From NCBI RefSeq assembly GCF_030445035.2, contig NC_080683.1, positions 114,251,225 to 114,315,224 on the forward strand: a DNA stretch of 64,000 bases, given 5' to 3'. The notes beneath the pieces are model-generated. The model was not told the origin of the DNA, did not search any database, and worked only from the letters and a program-made list of their open reading frames with translations. Numbering within the stretch: the first letter of the stretch is position 1; each line of letters starts with the position of its first letter. Source of the stretch: Dasypus novemcinctus. Its lineage: Eukaryota; Chordata; Mammalia; Cingulata; Dasypodidae. Made by a program: the position numbers and the translations under genes. Positions 55,700-64,000 of this stretch are shown here, in pieces.

Positions 55700-57800
55700 A
55701 TGTGTCCCTAAAGTATCTGGTTACAGGGTTGGGAAGGTACATGTCAAGAGTGGAAAGACAGATGTCACAGAGTTACAGCATGGACCAAGGGGATGAGTCA
55801 TGGGGAAGCCTACCACTGGTCTGGCCTTGCAACATGTACTTCTGGAGGCACTAGTGGTATTCAGACTTGCTCACTTCCATTCCTCCATGGAAGAGCATCA
55901 CCTATTCCATGGCCAGGACAAGTTAGATTTTTCTCTTTTGTAAAGAAGTTTGAAGATTCTATCCTTGAAGTCCCCATCCTGGGTCTATTCAGAGAAGAAA
56001 TCCTTGGGCTAAGAGAGACATGTCCAAGGGCCGATATCTGAGAAGGTGCTGGTAGGACTCAATCAACAAATATACACTGAGCACTTATTTGTAAAAGTAC
56101 GTTCTTAAGTTACCATAGTTGGAGGAATAAGAGAGAAAAATCCCCGCCTCTTGGCCTTTCATTCTAGTTGGAGAGTCAGAAGTGATCCCACACAAGCTGG
56201 GAGGGTACATAGCATGTGAGATGGGATGCCATATTATCTCCCTCTAGATATGACCAAGTCTTCCAAGTCACTGAAGTGGATGAAAGATCTCAGGTTCAAT
56301 TCATGAGGTGATTTTTTTCTCTTCAGTGGAATGAGAAATATGGGGTGGGGATACTAGCTGGGATGTGCAGGTCAGATCACTGGGTACCCCATATCTGATG
56401 ATTCCAGCCACCAAAACATCATCCAACCATAGTTCGACTTGCCACCATTACTGACTCCAGTGTAGGATCCATGGCCCCATAACAGAAGATGTGATGAGTA
56501 ACCTGTTCCCCAATCTGCCGGGATGATCATGCAAGCATGCTCAGCTACAGGCAAAAAAGTGGCCAGGCTTTACCTATGCAGCCAAGAGGACAGTGTCAGG
56601 GAAATGAGACCCTCAAAGAACACACGAAGAATAAAGCAACACTTGCTGCACAAACCTTGGGTTGAGGTGCAGTGAAGGTCTGGGAAGGTTGGTGTAGGAG
56701 GTCCCCAAATCACCAGGTATTTAGGGAACACCTACTCTTGCAAATACAGTGGAATGAGCAGAGCAGTCAGAGCTCCCCCACCCACCTTGCCATCCTGGAG
56801 CCCAGATTTCTGTGGTTTGCCACAGGTAGGCAGATAGATATGTAGATGTATGACAGGGGTTCCTGAAATAGGAGAGACTTGTTCATATAAGTGATCATGA
56901 TTCCCCTATGGTGACCTTTTTTGCTAGTCCCTGCTCTGTTACCAGTAGTAGAATGCCAGGACTAACATGTTGGGTATGGGATGTGGTGTTGGGGACTGGG
57001 AATGGGAGCAACAGGCACAGGAGCCTTCCACCCACACTCAAGAATATTGTTGGAGGGAATGTTGAGAGGAAAGGCCAGTCCTCTGATCTGTTGTCCACCC
57101 TCCTCCCATCAGTGCCATATTCTACTTCCTGGGAACCTAGCTGGACCACTTCAGGAATAGCTTCTTTCATCCCTTAGGCTCTGCATGTCTCTACTGGACT
57201 ACATGGAGATAAAAATTCTGGGATCACAATTGCAGTGCTGGGACATCTTTACTGGGCTCAACTTGAGCCTCTGGATTCAAGAGAGGTTTAGCAAGGGGAT
57301 AAATAAGACTAAGGATGGGTGCCTGTGAGCCAAAGGGGAGGACATTGAAAGATTACCCATGTGGAACCTCTAGGACTCCAGTTGGTGCAAGGGCAAGGGA
57401 ACCTTAGAAGAGTCATCTGGCGGCGCTCTGTCAAGGAAGCCTTCTTGGTTTGGAGGTAGTGGTTTTGGGCTTTGCATCTGAAAGGCTTGGGGATATTTTC
57501 TGCCTTAAGGAAGACACCTGGAAAGGTTGTCATGGTGGTGACAAATCCAGTGTCAGGACCTGAACCAGCTACAATTGGCAGCTCCAGCTCCTGATCCAGC
57601 ACCTGTGCCAGAGAGACACCTGCAGAGCTGGAACCTCCTCTGGTTCTGGCTTTGGAGCACCCCAGGACCTAAAGCTAACTTCATGGCCACTGCTAGGGAC
57701 AATCACACAGATGTGGTGACAATTCTAACACCAGATTTGGAACCTGCTGTGGTTGTGTTAGAGACCGACCCAGAGCAGAAAATCCTCAAGCCTGGCAGGT
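55700..57800 (+). pseudogene. Block B, module 3: intron and linker exon
   Basis: Homologous to module 1 from about 55830 onward; the first exon piece of the module is missing. The L2 relic is at 56061-56175. The Ala/Pro-rich exon starts near 57475 (L-K-G-L-G-I-F-S-A-L-R-K-T-P-G-K-V-V), stops in that frame after S-S-S-S, and continues in another frame as A-P-A-P-D-P-A-P-V-P-E-R to the TGA at 57800. Like RALGDS, the linker alternates Ala, Pro, Leu and Glu. Confidence 0.45.
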
Positions 57801-59745
57801 GAAAGAAACTAGTCCATTATCTGTTGCCTGCCCACATGAGCTTTCAGTGCTCTGTCACCTCCCTTTTTCTTGAAAATAATAGAAATTCTGTCTGCACCCA
57901 CCATATCCTGGTCTAGCCAGACACCATTTGAGCACCTTGCCACCTTCATGCATTGAATTTATCTGCCTTCATCATGGGTCTTGGGGAGCCTCTTCATCTC
58001 TGAGCTTCAGGTGGGTCCTCAGAAGAAGGAGTTGAAAAGACACACAACACTGGGTTATTGTGCGGAACAAATGGGGTGAGCCATGAGAAAGGCTGACCCA
58101 GTCCTGACCCAGTGTGACAGGCTTCAATAGGCATTGGTGGTGTTCAAACTTATCCTTTTCTTCTCCTGGGTGGTAAAGTATCTGATTTAGCCCACACCTG
58201 CCCCATGGGCATGAACACAGATATTTTCACTTTTTAAATAAGGTTGGAGATTTCATGCTTGAGGCCCTTATCCAAGGTCTGGTCAGGGAAGATATGTCTG
58301 GAGGCTGGGAGAAGTGCCCCAGTCCCACTCTGATATCTGGGAAGGTTGTAGGGCTCAATCAACAAATATAGACAGGGTGCTTGTTTGTGCAGGTATGGCT
58401 TTTTGTTTTGTTTTTTTAAATTCAAGTTTTTCTTCTTTTAAAAAATTTTTATTTTATAAGCATCAGGAGGTCTTGACGTTGGGGAAACTTGTTCAGCTGT
58501 TGATCATAATCCATCTAATGTTGACCCTTTCCAACCATTCCCTGGCTCATATACCCATCATCCACCACCAGGGCTATCACAGAGGGATTGTGTGTAGGCT
58601 GGGGACATGAGGATGGGGAATGGCTGGCAGAGGAGTCCTCCACCCCCACACATAAGTATATCATTGGAGGAGGTGGTTGGTGGAAAGGCCAGGCTTCTAT
58701 CTACTCCCCACTCTCCTCCCCGCTGTGCTATGTTCTACTTCCTGGGAATCTTGTTAGACCACCTCAGTGCAGACTTTTTTCATACCTTGAATTATTCCAG
58801 CCTCAGGACCCTGCTGGGCTCCATAGAGATGAGCATTCTGGACTTCGAATTGCAATGTCAAGCACATATTTTCTGTGTTCAGCATGAGACTCTGGATGCA
58901 AGAGAGACTAAACCAGAGGGTGAGGAGAACTGGGGGATGTTGCCTATGAGAGTGAGTGGAGGACCTGGGGGGAGCACCATGGCTGGGGTCTTCAGGGTTG
59001 CTGTAGGACCAGGAGCTTGAAGACCCTCAGAAGAGTCATCTGATGGAGCTCTGTCTGGGAAGCGTTCCTAATTTGGGGCTGGCGGTTTGGGACCTTTACA
59101 TCTCAAAGAATTGGGGATAGTTTTGCCCTTAAAATGGTACCTGGCAAGGTTGTCATAATGCTGAACACTGCTCTTGTTCTAGCTCCAGTGTCAAGTCCAG
59201 CTCCAGCTCTATTGGCAACTTTATCTCTTGCTCCTGCTCCTACCCCAGCAACAGAGGAAGAGACACCTGCTTCTGGAGCTGACTTGTGGACTGGCTCAGG
59301 ATATAGAGTCAAAATCATTGCCACTCTAGGACTAACCCTATATGTGATGCCAGATATAGTGGAGGCTGTGGATTTGGAGTCAGCTTCTGAGCTGGATGAA
59401 GCAAAAATAGCAAGGCCAGATATGCAGCTGGGCACAACTCCAGCCCCGGCTACAGCATCACCATCCTGAGCAGAGTCAGCTGATGACCTCATGACTGCCC
59501 AGGCACCACAGGAGGCTGAAGGTCCCCTTCTCCATCTTGGCCCAGAGAAAGGAAAGGAGTCTTCCCTTCCTGTTCCTGAGAGCACTTCTGTGTTTCTTTT
59601 CCTAACTTTTTTGTTTTTTAATTTTTTATGGATGTATTTATTTCCTAGTTTTAAGACACATATATATTAAATTTTTGTTATTATTGTTCTTTTATAGTGT
59701 GTGTATCAGTGTCTTAGGTGCAACCATCTGGACACCATAGCAAGG
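57801..59745 (+). pseudogene. Block B, module 4: RALGDS-like exon pair
   Basis: Tandem copy of module 3. The first piece (about 57847-57920) reads V-L-C-H-L-P-F-S, then three stops; its donor is lost (cag|gtgagc became catttgagc). The intron is shortened, with a partial L2 at 58351-58400. The linker exon (about 59107-59640) is the longest open one: 112 codons to a TGA at 59467, and the same frame then runs on for over 50 codons. It is rich in Ala, Pro, Glu (L-A-P-A-P-T-P-A-T-E-E-E-T-P-A). Followed by the same T-rich stretch as module 2. Confidence 0.45.
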
Positions 59746-59939
59746 CACACAGATGCAGGACATCAACACCCCCTCAGTAGGTCCTATTTGGGAATAAGTG
59801 ATAATCTATTTCAACGAAATAACATAGTTATGCTCATTTATAATTTACCTATTCATGAGTCTTCTGCTCCTTTTATTTGAACCTATAATTACCCTTATAC
59901 CCATGAAATATATGTCTCAAAGACTTAATAGTTTAGATT

Positions 59940-60505
59940 TTAAATATACTGGTTAAACTCAGAATCTCAGCAGAGTTACTTTCAGCTCTTACTCTCTGAT
60001 TCTTCAAGCTCACCCTGGACAATCACCAAAATGATGATGATGGTTAAGTTCCACCCCAGCTTGGAGTTGTCCTGGGTGGTGCTCCAGGGACAATTGCCGG
60101 ACATTGTATGTCCTCCCATGGCCCACTGGATGGAACGTGGGAAAGTGTGGGCTATGGTGTGGATCACAGGCCACGGGGTGCAGCGATGCCCAGAGATGTA
60201 CTCAACAGATGCAATGGATGTGTCATGATGATGGGGGAGAGTATTACTGTGGGGGGAATGGTGGGGTGGGGGCAGTGGGGGTGAATGGGGACCTCATATT
60301 TTTTTAATGCAATATTTTTTAAAAAATGAATAAATTGAGTAGAATTTGGAAAAAAAAATTAAATTAACAAAAAGCCAAAATATAAAAAAAAATAAAGCTT
60401 CCACCCCAATAACAAGGAATATTTACAACTACAAGCAAAATGTTTCCTCCCATCAGCCCCATAATATCTAAGCCCCCTCTCAGCCTGAGGCAATCAGTAC
60501 AGACA
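59940..60505 (+). repeat. L1 3' UTR fragments
   Basis: The first part (59940-60360) is a diverged relative of the young L1 3' ends: 'ggtgctccagggacaattgcc', 'aatggatgtgtcatgatgatggg', G-rich tract, 'cctcatattt'. The second (about 60385-60500) matches 46700-46790 ('actacaagcaaaatg', 'aagccccctctca'). Confidence 0.65.
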
Positions 60506-61639
60506 TCTTCCCAGTAGGAAGGCAAGATAGTACCTGGGGCATGTCTAGATACCAGGGAGACCGTTAGGTAAAACACGAGAAAATGCTTGCCAACTGATGT
60601 AAACCCCAGGATGGGATGGCCTGCTGCAGCTTTTCCAAACTTGGCCTCTCATCTGGAAGTGAAAACAGCTGAGGAGCATCAGGTTGGTGGACAGTGGTCC
60701 CTACAAATACATAATCATGGAGTTTATAATACAATCCTGCCATTTTAGGGTACCCACTGAAGCTCAGTGGGTGGAGAAGTCACAGAGGCTCATACAGAGA
60801 AGGTGTCAGTCCCTAGAGTGGGCAATCGTGTGAGTGCCTGGATGTGGGCAAGAAACAGAACAAAGTACCCTTGTTTGCTTAGCAATGGCTCTGATTATAG
60901 AGGTCTTCAATAGAGCAGAGCTTTCAATAAATCTGTAACTTATAATAATAGTAATTCTGAGAGATGTTCTTTCTCAATATTTTCAAAGCAATATTTGTAT
61001 AAATTAACTTCTATCTGTATATGTAGCATTCAATCACCTCTTACTGCCTCTCTATTATCCCTTACAGTTCTGCCAAGTGCCCAGAAATTTAATGACCTTG
61101 AGCTCTCATCTGACCATTGGACAACATGACTTTGTGGCCAAGGGTTAGGGTTTCCATCTGGGATGAGCTCTAACTATCAGTGCAGGATGTGACCCCAGGG
61201 ACTCCTGAGCAGCTTCCACACTGTTGGTAAGATTAGTCCTCACCAGGGCAGGGTCAGTTGAGTCTGGTGATCTCCCCACAGGTAGGGGATCCATGATTGA
61301 GCCTGGCAGTGTCCCTGAGGTCAGGAAATGAAGCAGAGAACCCAAGGAGGACATTGTCTAGAGAGAGAGAACAGAAGAGAGAAAGAATAATATAAAATTG
61401 TATACATCAGTCTCCCCTCGGTCTTTAGCTAAGCACAGTGCATTTACAAAGAACTACCCAAGGCCTGGGATGAGACCAATAGAAAGGAACAGGCAGAACA
61501 ATTCTTGGAGTTCATCACACATGGGATATACTTCATGTTCTCACCAGTCAGCATGGGAAATCTCATAAGTGTGGTGCATCAGGTAAAACACACACAGGCT
61601 TGCCTCATTAAGGAATATTGGGTATGAAATAAATATTGC
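60506..61639. other. Single-copy non-coding sequence
   Basis: No gene or clear repeat. Confidence 0.4.
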
Positions 61640-63895
61640 AAAATCTATCAATTATTATTATATGACTAAAAAACAAGTTGAACAACACAAAATTCAAAAG
61701 TTTTGGCATATTACAAGAATAACATGCAAAAATCAGTTGTCTTTCCACATACGAAAATTTAACTATTTGAAATTGAAACTAAGAAAAGAATTCTATTCTA
61801 TTACCATCTAAAAGAAAATTTTTCTATGAATAAATTTATACAAGAATTTGACAGACATGGACATTAAAAAAACACAAAAAAGAAATTCACAAAATCTTAA
61901 ATAAATGTAAAGAAACCCTGTGTTCCTGGACAGGAAGGCCTAATGTTGTTATGATGTCAGTACTGCCCCAAAAGATATATGGATTAAATGCAGAACCTAT
62001 CAAATTCAGCACCATTTTTTAAGTAATTGGAAAACCTATTCTTAAATTCATATGGAGATGTAAATAACTCTAAATAGTCAAAATAATTTTGAAAAAGGAA
62101 ACCAAAATGGAGCTGCGGCTCATCTTAATTTCCAAACTTACTACAATCCACAGATATCAAAAGATTGTGGTGACAGAATAGAGAAAGACATATAAACCAA
62201 TGGAACTGAATTGAGGGTCCAAGAATTAACACACACGTCCATGCTTGACTGATTTCGGACAAGGGATCCAAGTATATAAATGGGAAAAGAATCAGCCATT
62301 CTGCAAATGGTGCAGGGAAAATCCGATGTCCACATGTAAAGGGATAAAGTGGAATGTCTACCTAAACCACACACACACACAAAACCTGAACTCAAAATGT
62401 TCCAAAGATCTACTTTAGACATAAATCAGAAGACTATAAAAGCAAACATAGGGAAATTACTTCTTGGCCTTGAATTTGGCAGTGATTTCCTAGAAATAAC
62501 ACCAAAGCATGAACACCAAAAAGAAATAATAGATAAAATGAACATCATCAGATTTTTAAAAATTGTACATCAAAGGACAAAATCAGGAAAGTAAAAACAC
62601 AATGTACAGAATAGGAGAAAATACATCTAACAACGTTATCATAATAACTAAAGAGTCCTAAAGAGAAATTGTTTTTAAAAAGAGCAGAGGATTTGAAAAG
62701 ATATTTCTTTGATGATGATTTGGAAACAAGCTTATAAGAAGATGCTCAACAACATTAGGCTTTAGGGAAATGCCACTCTAAAATAAAGAGACATACCTAT
62801 TCACTCTAATGACATTAGTAGTTTTTTTTTAATCACAGAAAAAACTAGTGTTGGAAGAGAACCAGAGAAACTGGAGCCATTACACTTTGTTTCTAGGGAT
62901 GTTCAGCCATGTAGAAAATAGCCTAGCTTTTCCCCAGAAAGTCAAATATAAAATTAACATATAAAGTAGCATTCCCACAACTAAGTATCTACCCCACAAA
63001 TATGAAAACTAGGACACATGCAGCTATTTATACACCAATATTTACTGAGCCAGAGGTGGAAGCAAGCTAAGTGACCATCAAGCAAATGACAGCATGAACA
63101 AAATATGATTTATACATGCATGGAATATTATTCAGCCAGGAAAAAAAGATAAAGTTGTAATATATTCTGCAAAATGAAAGAACTTAGAAGACTTAATCTT
63201 GAGTGAAATAAGACAGAAATGAAGGATAAATATGCTATAATTTCACATAAGGGAAATACCTAGATTTAGCAAAGTTATAAAGACAATAATGGGAAACGGA
63301 CTTTGGCCCAGTGGTTAGGGCGTCCGTCTACCACATGGGAGGTCCGCGGTTCAAGCCCGGGGCCTCCTTGACCCGTGTGGAGCTGGCCCATGCGCAGTGC
63401 TGATGCGCGCAAGGAGTGCCGTGCTACGCAGGGGTGTCCCCTGCGTGGGGGAGCCCCACGTGCAAGGAGTGCACCCATAAGGAGAGCCGCCCAGCGCGAA
63501 GGAGGGAGCAGCCTGCCGAGGAATGGCGCCGCCCACACTTCCCGTGCCGCTGGCGACAACAGAAGCGGACAAAGAAACAAGACGCAGCAAAAAGACACAG
63601 AAAACAGACAATCGGGGGAGGGGAGGGGAATTAAATAAATAAAATAAATAAAAAATAAATAAATAAATAAAGACAATAAATAGATTGCAGTTTCTCAGCA
63701 TCTCAATAGTGCAAGTTGGCTTGGATGGGGAGATATTGCTTTCATAGGTATAGAATTTCATTTTTGGTATACTGAAAGAGATTCAACATGGATGCTAGTG
63801 ATGGTAGTTCCTCACTGTGAATTAAATGAATGCTACTGAATTATACATTTGAAAGTTATTAAAATGAGAAGTTTGAGTTGGCTATGTTACAACAA
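61640..63895 (+). mobile_element. Old L1: ORF2 part and 3' end, split by a DAS SINE
   Basis: Sense L1 ORF2 from about 61640 ('ctgttgcatttctttacac'-equivalent at 61735, 'cctatcaaattcagcacc' at 61996, 'ggagctgcggctcatctt' at 62108), C-terminal part to about 63250 ('gcatggaatattattcagcc' at 63118), interrupted at 63290-63669, then the 3' UTR to about 63895. Many stops. Confidence 0.75.
63290..63669 (+). mobile_element. DAS SINE copy 6
   Basis: Head 'ttggcccagtggttagggcg' and B box 'ggttcaagcc' (63348-63357), full body with a short internal deletion near 63537, A-rich tail of AAT/AAATA units. Flanked by 'aagacaataa' at 63280-63289 and 63670-63679. Its CpG content is high, so it is one of the youngest-looking copies. 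Confidence 0.93.
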
Positions 63896-63920
63896 CAAAA
63901 AGTTTAAAAGTTGCTATACT

Positions 63921-64000
63921 GGAGGCAGACTTGGCCCAGTGGTTAGGGCGTCCGTCTACCACATGGGAGGTCCGCGGTTCAAACCCCGGGCCTCCTTGAG
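63921..64000 (+). mobile_element. DAS SINE copy 7, cut by window end
   Basis: Only the tRNA-like head is inside the window: 'ttggcccagtggttagggcg' and B box 'ggttcaaacccc'. The body continues beyond position 64000. Confidence 0.9.

Noticed and set aside
63932-64000. tRNA gene
   Set aside because: A and B boxes are present, but this is the head of a DAS SINE; the same head with a long body occurs in all other copies, and the cloverleaf does not close well.

Overview
The window reads as nuclear DNA of a placental mammal, most likely a xenarthran and specifically an armadillo (Dasypus type). The main reason is at least seven copies of a long tRNA-headed SINE with an intact-looking A box and B box, a GC-rich body of about 330 bases and an A-rich tail. 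This matches the DAS-SINE family known from the nine-banded armadillo. Old mammalian repeats (MIR, L2, MLT1, ERVL LTRs) and several L1 lineages fill most of the rest. I found no complete protein-coding gene, no rRNA or true tRNA gene and no CRISPR array. All identifications are by eye, without database searches.

Layout. 0-15 kb: mostly single-copy DNA with an MLT1-type LTR, a tRNA-derived dimeric SINE, an L2 remnant, a young 5'-truncated L1 with a DAS SINE inserted at the same target site, further DAS SINEs, and an L1 3' UTR that carries an 83-base retro-insertion. 15-22.5 kb: ERVL and MaLR-type LTRs and old L1 ends. 22.5-26.4 kb: an old sense L1 (5' UTR to reverse transcriptase) broken by a DAS SINE. 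26.4-33.4 kb: block A of a degraded gene family. 33.6-36.8 kb: a degraded ERVL provirus on the minus strand. 36.8-51 kb: almost solid L1 and LTR material, including a second young L1 end about 1% different from the first, nested in an older L1. 51.6-59.7 kb: block B of the gene family, which contains a pair of ~970-base inverted arms, one of them CpG-rich. 60-64 kb: L1 material and two more DAS SINEs, the last cut by the window edge.

The most interesting content is the pair of blocks A and B. Both lie on the plus strand and share exon-sized pieces that I read as relics of a RALGDS-like gene (Ral guanine nucleotide exchange factor): an exon-2-like piece, a piece of the Ras exchanger (REM) domain, a piece resembling the CILPYSDE...GTW stretch, and an Ala/Pro/Glu-rich linker exon. 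The last two pieces are repeated twice within each block, with intron sequence and an L2 relic copied along. Block B also has an exon-1-like piece. The catalytic RasGEF domain is missing, apart from one doubtful exon after block A. Frameshifts, stops and lost splice sites suggest pseudogenes, although one exon in block B still has a clean acceptor, donor and open frame.
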